From positions 21,251,346-21,315,345 of the forward strand of contig CM020618.1 in NCBI GenBank assembly GCA_009829735.1: a DNA stretch of 64,000 bases, written 5' to 3'. Source of the DNA: Pyropia yezoensis. Its lineage: Eukaryota; Rhodophyta; Bangiophyceae; Bangiales; Bangiaceae. Below the pieces are notes generated by a model. It made no database searches. It saw only the letters and a list, made by a program, of their open reading frames with translations, and was not told where the DNA came from. Shown here one piece after another: positions 51,109-62,218 of the stretch (the first letter of the stretch is position 1; every line of letters starts with the position of its first letter). A program made the position numbers and the translations under genes.

Positions 51109-54100
51109 TCCCGACCCCGCCTTCTCGCCCGCTTTCCAAAGACCCCACTTTGGCCTCCTCAGCTCCCATCGGATGGTCAATGGGGAACCTGCCAAGATTC
51201 TGTTTGATGATGGCGCCTTGACAAACTTTGTTTCTTCCGCGTTTGTCAAGCGCCTGGGAATTGCCACGGACGTCTCCAGTGAAGCTGCCCCCATGCCCGA
51301 CGGAAGTACGTACAACCTCACGTCAACGAAAGATCCCTTAGAAGTTTTAATCCAAGATTATCAAGACGACCTCTACTTCGCGGTATGCCCTCTTGCCTCT
51401 AATAACGTCATCCTCGGCAAGAAGTGGCACGAAGACTACAACGTACGCAAGAAATATCGAATGAACGTGATCACCTTCCGTGAGAACGGTCGGGCCCAAA
51501 GAATCAACGCTGCCCTTGAGCTCTCCAAGACCATCTGGAGTAAGCACAGAATAGCACAACACCTGAAAAGACGCAATGTCGTGTTCGCGATCCACCTATG
51601 ACCTCAAGCTCCTCAAAAACCCTTAGAACAGAACACCGTGGAAGTGAACCAAGCCTCGAGCGACAAGGATGTCCACAATGTCCTGCTCGAGCACCAAGAC
51701 GTTTTCCCCGATGATCTACCGAAAGGACTTCCTGCCGACCGCGGCCGACCACGCTTTAAGGTTGAACTGGCCGAGGATGCCGTACCCCACAAGAAAGGCA
51801 TCTTCCGACTCTCCGAGTCAGAGAGCCAAGAACTACTCCACCAAATTCGAGAGCTCATCGAGAAGGGCTTCATTCAGCTAAGCACGTCATCATGGGGATC
51901 TTCGGTGCTGTTTGCCGCCAAGAAAGATGGTGGCCTGCACCCATGCATCGACTACCGAGCTCTGAACAAGCAGACGGTCAAGAACTGCTACCCTCTCCCA
52001 CGCATCGATGAGATTTTCGACAACCTGCGCCGAGCATCGATCTTTACCACATTGGATCTTCGCTCGGGTTACCACCAGATCCGCATTGACTCCGAATCCG
52101 TCCCAGTGACGGCCTTCCGAACAAAGAACGGCCTTCTTTAGCTCCTGGTCTTACCGTTCGGGCTGACGAACGCACCTGCAGCTTTTATGAACCTTGTTAA
52201 CGACATCTTGCGGCCCTTCATCGACCAGTTTGTGCCGGCCTACCTGGACGACATTCTCATCTACAGCAAGAGGAAGGCGGAGCACGTACAACACCTACGA
52301 CAAGTACTGGACAAACTACGAGAACACAAGCTCTACGCCAAGACCCCCCAGTGCAAGTTTGGCCGAACCTCTGTTGAATTCCTCGGAAAAGTCAGCGAGT
52401 GGATCTGAGATGGAGCGTGTCAAAGTCGAGGCTATCCAGAGCTTTCCGACTCCAAAGACCAAGCGTGACGTGCAGTCGTTCCTCGGAATGGTGAGCTTTT
52501 ACCGTCGCTTCATCAAGGATATGGCCACTGTGGCAAAACATTTGACGGAGCTGACGAGCAATGTCGAATTAGACTGGACATCACGCCGAGAAGACGCCTT
52601 CCTTGCTCTCAAAAGCAAGGTTATAAGCGCTCCGGTGCTTCGTGCTTTTGACTCTGAGCTTCCGGTGGTGCTATCCACCGACGCCAGTGGTTGCCCAGTG
52701 GGAGCTGTGTTGGAAAAGGACGACGGAATAGGACGCCGTCCTGTCGCCTTTTTCTCCCAAACGCTGAGCATCCACGAGCAGCGGTACGCCATCCGCGAGC
52801 GAGACCTCCTGGCCATTGTACAAGCCATTAGGCACTGGAGATGCTATCTGCACGGCCGAAGCTTCGTCGTGAACACCGACTACAAGTCCCTGCGGTACCT
52901 GAAGACCTAAGACAAGTTGAACGACCCACAAACGCGTTGGTTGGAGGTCCTCGAGCAATACGATTTTAAGATCGTGCCGGTACCAGGCACAAAAAACGCT
53001 GTGGCCGACGCGCTCTCGCGTAACACTGAGACGGCCGAACCACTCATCGAAGCAAACGCGGAACTGCTTTCTCGCGTGCTTGAAAAAGCAATCCCTACGA
53101 CCACGGAGTCAGAAGAACCCGAGAATCCCGAGCACTCTAAGCAACCCAAGCAACCCAAGGAGAAAGCGGCCAAGAAGAGTCGGCCTGCTGGAATTACGGA
53201 CAAAACCCAAGAACGACTTTGCCACAATGGCAATCTCGCAAAATCCCAAGATACAAAACGCAAGAACGACTGTGCCGCACAGGCCCTCTCGCAACCCCAC
53301 AAGATACCGCGGAATACCCAAGACAACAACGATGTACATCCTATCAGCAACGTTTCACACCTCGAGCTGAACAACAATGATCAAGAAAGCCTTCTAGCCG
53401 CCTATGCTGAAGACTTCGAGTTCACCGAGCTCGTCAAAAACCCAAAGGCTCCGTTCCAACGAGATGGCTTCTTCATCATGAGGTACAACCATTTGTGCGT
53501 CCCGAGAGGACGTTTTAGACAGGCCATCCTCCACGACTACCACGATACTCCGAGCAAAGGTCACATGGGCGTACGAAAAACAACCAATGACCTCTTGACC
53601 AGGCTCTACTGGAAGACGATGCGACAAGACATCAAAGACTACGTGCAGAGCTGCGACGCCCGCCAACGTTTCAAGAGCTCTGCCCAAGCTCCCTTAGGAC
53701 TATTGCAGCCCTGAAATCCTCCGAGCCGACCATGGCAAAGCATCTCCATGGACTTCAGCACGCCCCTACCAGTGACTGCTCGTGGCCACAATGGCCTGCT
53801 GGTCGTCGTGGACCGTCACTCCAAGATGATTCGGCTGGCGCCCACGGAACCTGAGACGAACGCCAAACATGTCGCGCAATTGTTCCGCGACCACGTCTAC
53901 CGTACTTTCGCACTCCCAGAGGATATCATCTGCGACCGAGACAGGATCTTCATGTCCCAGTTTTGGCGCGGACTACTGGACAAAATCAACGTCAAGCTTC
54001 GGCCTTCCTCATCGCATCACCCACAGACGGACGGCCAGACTGAGGTCATGAAAAATAAAGTCGAAGAAGTCCTCCGATGCTTTGTGGACCGCAACCAAAG

Positions 54101-54893
54101 CAATTGGGACAAAAACCTCACGAACGTGGAAGTCGCGTACAACCACTCTATTAACTCAGTGACGGCCTAATCCCCGTTCTTCTTGACGTACGGCTACGAG
54201 TCCAACGTCATACCATTTGACGCCCTGAGAAGTCCAAACGAAACGGTGCCAGCACTAGCAGAGTGGCCATCTACTCTCCGAACCGCACACAAGACTGCCG
54301 CTGACGCCATCCGCAAGGCTAACGTTTATCGTGCTGAATACGCCAACAAGTCAAGGAGGGACTGCCACATATCCGTGGGCGACCTCCTTAAGCTGAGTAC
54401 TAAGAACCTCATGCCCGAGTCTTTCTAAGGGTCCAGGAAGCTGATGACAAAGTACTCAGGACCTTACAAGAGTATTGAAGCTGTTACGCCTGTCACATTC
54501 CGACTAGATCTCCCTCAAGCGGTGCTTGATCGCAAGGTTCAAAACGCCTTCCACGCTAGCTTACTCAAGCCCTATCAAGGCGACACACGATTCGGTCGTT
54601 GCCCGGACCCGCTTCCTCCGATCGCTCTCGCCGACGGCTCCGAGGTGCACCCAATCGAACGCATGCTTCAACATCGTGCGCGTCGCGGTCGCTCGCAGTA
54701 CTTGGTGAAGTGGACAGGCTACCACGACACCGATAACTCCTGGGTTCCCGCACAAGATCTCCATGCTCCCCAGTTCCTGGCGGCCTTCCACTCCACTCGA
54801 CGGGTTGAAGGGGACGGAGGTGTAAGGACTAAATCCTTACAGTGCAATTCCTGCTGCGACTCGCTCGGAGTTGCCCACGGACCGGCGGATTAA
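51109..54893 (+). pseudogene. pol: Pol of element 3 with multiple stops
   Basis: Protease with ILFDDGALTNFVSS (DDG instead of DSG/DTG), RT with [20 protein letters not shown] and YLDDILIYS, RNase H with LSTDASGCPVGA, RERDLLA and VNTDYKSL, integrase with H-H-C and only one clear Cys of the usual pair (SCDARQR), and core motifs SMDFSTPLP, ICDRDRIF and TDGQTEVMKNK. The chromodomain is canonical: VHPIERMLQHRARRGRSQYL, VKWTGYHDTDNSW. In-frame stops are at 51599 (TGA), 52139 (TAG), 52908 (TAA), 53712 (TGA), 54168 (TAA) and 54426 (TAA), with a frameshift near 52400. Most TAA/TAG stops fall where Gln is usual, consistent with C-to-T changes. The frame ends inside the 3' LTR. Confidence 0.9.
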
Positions 54894-55454
54894 ATCTTGT
54901 CGACAACCGCAGTTGTCAAAATTTGCCGGTGGCCAAGCGAGTATTGTCGCCATCTTCCAATCCTGAAGATCCCAGGATCGGATCCACCCGGGCTCGCCAT
55001 CCGGTGCCATCCGGGCCCGCCATCCCGACCAACCAGAGACCGCCATCCGTGGTTCTAGAGGGTTTCACGGCCACGCCCAGCACCCGCGCCGACGCCGGGT
55101 CCTCAGCTGGCTGTGGACCCTCTCTGGACGTGCCCTGTGAGAGGGTGGCGACCACCCCTTGGCGATTTCGGGGCACCTAGTGCCCGACCTTTAGAGGGAC
55201 TACGCGGAGGGCCTTCTGGGAGACCCCCCTAGCAAAGACCACTTTACCTTCGACCACCTTTCCACCGACGTCAAGCTCACACCACTGCGCACCCCCACAC
55301 CCCCGACGCCCTTCTTCTTCCCCGGACCCTCCACCGTCCCCCGCCCAAGAGTACGCGACCGTCACTAGCAGCGTGTACGGTGTGGAGTGGGCGCAGGGTC
55401 GGAGTGGAGTGCGTGCGTGAGTGTGTGCGTGCGTGCCCGCCGACTGACCTTGCA
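54821..55454 (+). repeat. 3' LTR of element 3
   Basis: 634 bp, start TGTAAGGACTAAATCC, preceded by the purine tract GAAGGGGACGGAGG and followed by CTATC. Confidence 0.93.
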
Positions 55455-55459
55455 CTATC

Positions 55460-56121
55460 GCCTGATGAGGCAAGCTCATAGCAAGTTTCCGTGGTCCGCG
55501 GTAGTGGCGGACGTCCGTCGTCGTGACTATCGCAGGCAGGCGGCTCGCCAGGTCTACGTCAAGGTTGACACTTCAGCAATGTATGGATTTGTTCTTCGCC
55601 AACCTTGCGGCAGCTTTTACTGGCAGCCAGACTCCTCTTGAATGATGCCCGGGGACCCGAAAGTTGTCACTCGTGGCCAGCCGGCTGGTGGACGCGAACC
55701 TCGCCGCACGGCGCGGGCCTTTTCTCGTTCCCCGTCTGCTCCCGTTGGGGGCAGGTCGGCTGACCGTGGAGATCCAAGCGGACGTGCTCCCATTTCTTCT
55801 GGTTCAGGTGGGTATGAGCCGCTGTGGCCGTCGCAGTGGGCCCGAGCGTGTGCGGTTGCCCTCTTGGGCACAGATCGGGTGGATGAGCTTCGTAAGCGGA
55901 TGGTCCCGCGCGGGGCGACGGCTGGGGCGTTCGCCGTTGCCCAGTCACGCCAGATTGGCGAGCTCGAGGGTGCTTTGCACCGTGTGAGTGGTATGACCAA
56001 GGCGGAGGCCGTGGAATCTTTGATTCTTACTGTGTCTTGGTTGACGAAGGTGGACTACGTCCGTGACAGCATGTTTGCTGAGACGCAATCGGCTCCAGAG
56101 GGCGGAGGTTTGAGTCGCTAG
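55460..56121 (+). pseudogene. Degraded antisense-ORF-like gene, 3' part
   Basis: Removing element 3 and one copy of CTATC continues the reading frame of 47818-48439 without a break (next residues RLMRQAHSKFPWSAVVADVR). A TGA at 55639-55641 interrupts, then the same frame runs to a TAG at 56119-56121. The second half has a Pro/Arg-rich linker and a helical block MTKAEAVESLILTVSWLT, which matches the LTSEMMITTLVRTISWLA block of the family 2 antisense protein in sequence and relative position. This is the best evidence that the frame belongs to the antisense-protein family. Confidence 0.55.
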
Positions 56122-56286
56122 CCCTCGTCGTGTTGACATTAATGCCGTCTTGGGAGTGCGTCGGCGCTCCGTCGAGGAGGACGACGAGGAGGAGCCGCCA
56201 GTGGCGCCAAATGTGCGCCACATTTGTTCCCGCAGTCCGTTGTATGACGGAGACGGTCCCCGATACTACTGAGTGTTTGTTGCGGT

Positions 56287-58276
56287 GTGCCGGTGCGGAC
56301 GCCGTTCGTGCCGGCGGAGGAGGCGGAACATTTGCCCCTGGCTCCGGCGTCGCGCCCGGTCGAGATCCCCCCGGTGGGTCTCCCGGAGATGTTCCTTCGT
56401 CAAGATCCTATGGCGGCCCGGCGCTACACGGCAATAGTCGGGAACCCCAGCGCGGTCCGATACCAGCAGGACTGCCTGGCAATCTGGCAGGAGGAACTCC
56501 AACGCCGGATGTCGACCGAGATGAACTAGATGCGTCTACTCACGGCTGACGAAATGCGGCTGGCTCAAGACCGATCCCGTTTTGAGGACACTGCCCTCGC
56601 GGTGGTTCTGGATCTGCCCCTGACGGAGCGCCGAGTGTCCGCGTCCGTGCTCAGGTGGCTGGAGGAGGATTATGTCCACGGGGCATTCAAGGTATAAGAA
56701 GAGGCGCTTAAGGGACCGGGGACCTTGGCCTGCGACCCCCGTCCGGGGATGGCGGCTCTGGAACCTCCCTTGTTGACCCGGAAGTACTCGATTTTGTCGC
56801 CGGCGCGGGAGCAACGCGAGCGTCGGTAGCGCCAGCGCAACTACATCGTGAGCTGCAACCACCAGGAGTTCAGGAAGCTGGAAAAGGCCAACCGGGCGGA
56901 GTACTTCCCCAAGACCATCCCGCAGCAGCAGGAGCTGGAAATCCCGGTCGGGTTTGCGCCTCCAGCATCCCCTTCACCTGGTACTTCCTGGACGCTCTCA
57001 CCCAGGCGTCGGTCAAGGGCTTCCTCCACTCGGTCCCGTACATGATGTACACCTTCGAGATGACGGTCTTGGCGGCCAACCACTGGCTTCACCAGGTTTT
57101 GCTCGCGAACCGGCTCTGGCTTCTCTCAGACATGATGATGGACTAGATAGACGAAAAGCTGACCTTCAAGTTCTTGTGTAGCCAGGATGCGGAGTACGAG
57201 GGGCTCTTTCGGGCGATCGTCGACTGCCGGCGTCAACTCCCGGTACATGACCGGGCGTTCTTGAACTTGATCGCGGAGCAGAACAGCCCGCGTCGGAATG
57301 GCTCGGGTTGGGTACAGGTGGTCTACCAGGCTTCTCCCGCTAACGTGCAGCTGGCGATCCCGTTGCCGGCGTGGCTGCAGCTGGGAGGACTTCGGGCTCC
57401 GGCTGCCTTGGACCTGCTGCCGTCCGGTCCGCCAATTCAAGAGACGGGATGGGCTGAGGCGGTTTTTTGGGCTTCGACGGGCGGTCAAGTTCCTCCAGCT
57501 GCTCATGCTACACCGGTGGCTCCGCCTTCACCGGAGCTCAGGTATCAGGCTCCTCCGGGACCGCGTCTTCAGGCTCCTCAGGCACCGCGTCTGCCGGCTT
57601 CTGCTCTTGGTCTTGCTCCCGGTAGTACCATCCGGTCGTCTTCTACCTCGGGGGCTCTTCCTCGTGCGGCGGCCACGGCCGGTGATGGTTCCGTACGTAC
57701 GCTGGAGCTTGGTACTCCTGTTTCCGGCGATGGTCTTAGCCGTCACGGTGTTGCGCCGCCTGGTCAGTTCGAGATTCTGATGCCGACGCTGCGTCCTTTT
57801 CGCTTTCGGGTGCCCGACTGGTACCTGACTCAAGGTGGCCGCTCCTGTGACAGATACGACGTGGGCATGATCGATAATCAGCTGGGCCGACTTCCGGTGC
57901 AGGTCGACGGCGTCGGGTCTTCCTTGGTGCTGAGCACGTACGCCAGCGTCTTGAAAGACGTCGTCGACCAGGCGTTCGCTTCTGCGGACAGCGGCCAGAT
58001 GTTGGACAGTCCGGTGGTCGGCGAACTCCTTCCTACCTTCACTCGGCATGGCTTGGCCCAGCGCTGGTCAGGAACCTTTAAGAGCTTCCAGGAGCGTCGG
58101 CGGGCGTGTCTGGAAGGGCAGGAGGTCCGGCTGCTACCAGTTTCGTTCCGGTGGCGGAGTATGCCGAGGCGTCTCGACCGCCTTACAACGTCATCCCGTC
58201 ATCCTCGGGGACCCGTCGTGCAGCTAGTGATGCGCTGGAGAATGCTCCTGCGGCGCAGCGCGCGCGCCGGGAGTGA
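56287..58276 (+). pseudogene. Antisense ORF of copy 1c, degraded
   Basis: Recognisable blocks in order: VGLPEMFLRQDPMAARRYTA, LDLPLTERRVSASVLRWLEE, VSCNHQEFRKLEKANRAEYF, FLCSQDAEYEGLFRAIVDCR, LPVHDRAFLNLIAEQNSPRR and QLGRLPVQVDGVGSSLVLST. There are at least four stops (for example TAG at 56527-56529) and frameshifts near 56960 and 58130. That these blocks survive in a diverged copy shows the protein was long conserved in the family. Confidence 0.85.
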
Positions 58277-58429
58277 TACTTGAGGACAGGAGGGATGGGA
58301 GCTACGGGGAAGTGGAGGAGGGAAGAGGCGTGGAGAATGCTTGCTCGAACGGGTGCTTGCGTGTTCTCTTGTAGTTCCATGCTTGTAGTTCTTGATTCCT
58401 TGATATACCCGTTCCCTTGTCTTAATCCT

Positions 58430-59372
58430 CTTGTTCCTCGTCTGTCGCTGCCGAGCTTGACTCGTCCAGCAGGCTCCGGTTATCTCCTTCCTTCTCGTCG
58501 TCCTCCGACAACGACTCCAGGATCTTGCCAGCGTTGGCCACTGGGCTGCCCTAAATTCCATTCCGCCGGGTGTAGGCACAGACATCAGCGATGGGTAACC
58601 GGTTGAATGGCTCTCAGGTATCATCAGACGGGTTGAAGCCGAACCAGCGCACGAGCAAGTACAGGCGTCCTTCCATCCAGGCACGGTCCACAAAATTGAC
58701 GTAGACGAATTCTCGACCTTCTTTTCGAGATAACCAGGGTACCGCGGCGCGCTTACGCCGGGTCAGATCTCTCTTGCTTGGCGGTATAGCTCGAGTGATA
58801 TGGTCACTACTCATCCTGTACGGGGAGCCATCCACGTCTAGATGGAACGTCCAACCGTCCGTGCTCAGGATTTCGTAGGGCCCATCCATCTTGGAGGCCA
58901 GCCTCCCCCGGGTTTTGCTATGGGTGTCCACGAAAACCCAGTCGCCATCACTCAGCTTCTTGTTCAATGTCCGGACACCCTTGTCAAAGTCCCGCTTATA
59001 TCGCTCCTGGGTCTTCGCAATCGACTACTTGCCTCGAGGAATGAGGACGGTGAGCTGTTCCACAAAATCATTATTGTCCTTGGGACCCGGCTTCAGGGCA
59101 GGCTGAAGACCGTCCGGAATTCTTTGCAGGCAAGAGTTGGTCAGCCGCCAAAGGGGTAACAAAGTCTAGTGGAGCTACCCCGGTCATCCGGTGACCACGA
59201 TAGTTGTAGGCCAGAGAGAGGAAGGCCAGAAGCTCGTCCCAGTCTTCTTGATGCTCCTCGGCGTAGTGCCGGAGCATGTCCACCAGGGTCCGGTTGAATC
59301 GCTCCACTTCATCATTCGTTTGAGGGTGGTACGTCGTAGTAAACAAGTTCTTGATACCCATCAGGTCATATA
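58430..59372 (-). pseudogene. pol: Distal pol of copy 1c (integrase end and chromodomain)
   Basis: Reads from the insertion point of 2B: DLMGIKNLFTTTYHPQTN, WDELLAFLSLAYNY, then the basic linker and GDWVFVDTHSKTRGRLASKM, FHLDVDGSPYRMSSDHITRA, and a chromodomain start (EGREFVYVNFVDRAWMEGRL). Frame changes near 59090 and 58610. Confidence 0.85.
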
Positions 59373-59841
59373 TGTGGCAAAAACCACTAGCACACACGGC
59401 ACCCAAGTTGGGGCGGTGTGCTAGGGCTGCCTCCCGTGTCGGGGGAACCGGAAGAAGTGCAAGTCGCACACACTCTGTCCCTGTTGTGGGGCAAACCCCC
59501 CACGGACAAACAAGAGGATGGTGTGTGGTCGAACAGTTTCTTGGTCGGGACGGGGACGCAGGGCCAAGCCCCGCTGTCCCTCCCCTTATCCCCCCAGGGT
59601 CCACTCAGAATCTCGCCACTCAGAATCTCCCACCCCAGCACCTGCCCACCGGGCCACACGAAAATTCAAGACGATAAATGCAGAAAACCCTCAAATCCAA
59701 GTTGGATTTACTACTAAGCTAACTATCCCAAACTTAGGGAATATGGACCCAAATGCAGGGGGAGGGACGGATCAGGCTAGTGGCTTGCCGCCCCTTGCAT
59801 GGCACGTGTTGCCCCCCTACCTGGGGGTCAATACTGCCACA
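59373..59841 (-). repeat. 3' LTR of element 2B
   Basis: TGTGGCAAAA...ACTGCCACA, 469 bp, about 98% like the 2A LTRs by eye. Confidence 0.93.
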
Positions 59842-60179
59842 CTCCCCTCTCCTCAGTTCCGACCGACCCGGTCGGCCCTGTCAGGGGGTGCGTAAACGCA
59901 CGTCTCGGCGTTGGGGGCGCGACTTGCTGTCCCCCATCGAGTACGTAACACGGATGTGGAGGCGGTCACGTTGACCGCCCCTCTCCTCAAGCTTGCCCAC
60001 TCGGCAGCTTGCTCTCCTCAGTTCACACTTCACCATCACCACCACCTCCCCTTCACCTTCCACTGGGCCGCCCCACGCTGGGGAGGCCACCCGTATACCC
60101 ACGATCCGAGTCCCGCTCAACTCGAGGCGGGTCTCGTGCCGCGATAGCCAGAGCGTCTCTCCCCAACTTGGGGAGAGCC

Positions 60180-62107
60180 ATGGCGACTCCGGGAGTGGAG
60201 ACGGACTCTCTTGACGAGCGCATGGAGGACACCACCTACGGGGCAGCACCCGCCGGGACTTCCGGCGGGGGCTCCGCGATCGCTCCGGGGGACGGGACTC
60301 CCGCGTCACCGGGCTTTGGGTTGACGGCGGGGTCTCCCCCGGAGGCGGGACAAGTTGTCCCGCGTGAGGCCTTGGGGCGGTGGTTTTACCCCGCTTGGCC
60401 TCTCTATGAGGAGGGGCTGAGTGTTCTTCGCTGTGGCCGACTTGGCGCAGCGATGGGCCGGGTATGGGACCGCCTACGGGAGAAGTATCCCCGTAGGGTC
60501 GGGTTCCCTGCCGGCTTCAGGACGGACCAGTTTGCCTTCCTGGACGATGAGGAGGTTGAGGACGTTCAGCGTGCCAAGGCCATGGTGGACCGCGGGGGAA
60601 CTATCCCGGGTCCCGGCGACTTGCCGACCTTCACGTGGGACGCTGTGGCAACTCGCCCACCGTACCTCCACGAGGCCGATCCGCACACTCATCACTTTGA
60701 TGTGCGGATGGAGAAGGACTTCCGGCGAGGTCCCTACTTGGTGACCTCGGCTCAACTTGAGTTTCCTCAACAGTCTGCTGCAAGTAAGGAGCAGTACTAT
60801 CCGAAGAAGCCCGCGTGGTGGCCTCAAGTTGAGGTCCCCTACGGGCTCCCGGCGTTGATGCCACGGTTGCTTGACCACTTCGGCTCCGTCATGTTTACGG
60901 CTGGCCCTGATCACCTGGTGTGGGCCATGTTGGCCACCCAGTGGCTCCTCGAGGTCATGTCGACCTGGGTGTCCTGTGTTCAGCGGCGGGGGATGCTCTG
61001 GCATCTCCCCCTCCGGCTCATCCAAGGTTTGGAACAGCTCACCCCTCAGCTAGTTGCTGAGGGGTGCTCATCAGGACAACTCACTCTACTTGAGGAGATG
61101 CTATCGAGTGGGAGAGCATCGAGCACAAGTTGCGCCGCCCCACTCGTGGGCCCAAGGACGATGGCGCACTTCGCCAGTTCGTGTGGGTCGCTCGTGAACT
61201 TCACGACGGCCGTGTGGTCCTACGAGAGGGGTTGGGCATCGAGGACTACCCGTATGCCCCGGGGGTGGATCGCCACACTGCGCCACCCCCGGACAAGCCC
61301 ATAGTTATGGCCGTGCCGTCCTATGATGACCATATGACTCAACCCACTGCGGGGGCCCCAAGTCGGGGTCGCAGTTACACCCGGGTACCGCCACCTCGGC
61401 GGGCCCCTCCGCTTCCTCCTGTTCCTTTCCAACCTCACGGGAACATCCCGATCAGCGTGGCCGTGGAGTCTTCCACCCCGGTGTCCCCCAACCTGGGGGC
61501 CACCCTCCTGACGGTATACCCCAAGTTTTTGTTGCCGCCCACGCCTCTAACCTCAGAGATGATGATCACCACGTTGGTGCGCACCATTTCCTGGTTGGCC
61601 GCGTCGACCGCAACCCTACAGAGTTCCGAGACTCCTCAACTTGAGGAGCGCGTTCGTACTGCAGTGGCGACCGCGAGTTGCGAGTCGGTGGCGGAGTTTA
61701 TGACAGCCGAGTTGGCTCGCATTGGGGCTATTATGCCCCAGCCAGCCCCACTTGGGCGTGGCAAACGTCGCGCGAGCCGGGCATACTCGCCTCCTCGCCG
61801 TCGTCGCCGACACTCGCGGCACTCTCCTTCCGTATCGGAAGACGAGTTGTCTTACTCCGTTTCGGAGTCCTCTACCCCGTCGGAGACGGAGTCTGTCCAG
61901 CGTCTGCGTCGCAAACTTGCGCGCAAGACCAGGCAGAAGAGTGGCCACGGTCGGCGCCACTTGCGCGACCGTGAGGGACGCGACGGTTCCGACTTGGAGC
62001 CGCCGCCCCCTCCAACAAGTGGAGACCGTTATCGGCGTGGGTCTCGCCGCTCGCCTCCACGTGAGGGCGAGGGCCGTGGAGTGGGAGAGTCTAGCATGCG
62101 TGCCTAG
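60180..62107 (+). pseudogene. Antisense ORF of element 2B, frameshifted by a 16-bp deletion
   Basis: Same ATG context and hairpin as 2A. At about 61102, 16 bp present in 2A after GAGATGCT (43562 onward) are missing, so the frame shifts; the downstream half continues in another frame from 61130 to the TAG at 62107. Elsewhere it is about 97% like 2A, including the Arg/Ser-rich tail. Confidence 0.88.
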
Positions 62108-62218
62108 TTGGTAGCTGCCTTTGTTGTGAGAGTGTGAGGGTTAGGGCTGTAGTTAAAAGCCACTCTGCGTACCACTTCGACTTGAAGCACTCTCTTGGCA
62201 CTGTTGTTCGGCCTTCCC

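Larger units (their letters stand above)
48440..55454 (+). mobile_element. Element 3: Ty3/gypsy chromovirus with extra zinc-finger ORF, decayed
   Basis: Two 634-bp LTRs (about six differences by eye) and target duplication CTATC (48435-48439 and 55455-55459). Order: LTR, zinc-finger ORF, gag, protease-RT-RNase H-integrase-chromodomain, polypurine tract (GAAGGGGACGGAGG), LTR. It carries a canonical chromodomain and no antisense ORF. At least nine in-frame stops and two or more frameshifts disable it, despite nearly identical LTRs. The relic at 16.1-17.3 kb is a member of the same family. Confidence 0.93.
56281..59372 (-). mobile_element. Element 1c: truncated, inverted relative of family 1
   Basis: Contains the antisense frame (plus strand) and the distal part of pol (minus strand), in the same arrangement as 1a and 1b but inverted. 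The left end lacks the LTR and the first about 90 codons of the antisense frame; the right end is cut by element 2B at an integrase codon (after HPQTNDEVERFNRT ... YDLMGIKN). Divergence from 1a is clearly higher than between 1a and 1b, so it is an older copy or a sub-family. Confidence 0.85.

Noticed and set aside
50263..54893. Reassignment of TAA/TAG to glutamine in this organism
   Set aside because: Stops in element 3 often fall at likely Gln positions, but the long frames of 1a pol, 1b pol and the 2A antisense ORF (over 3000 codons together) have no internal TAA or TAG, which would be very unlikely if these were Gln codons. Mutation is simpler.
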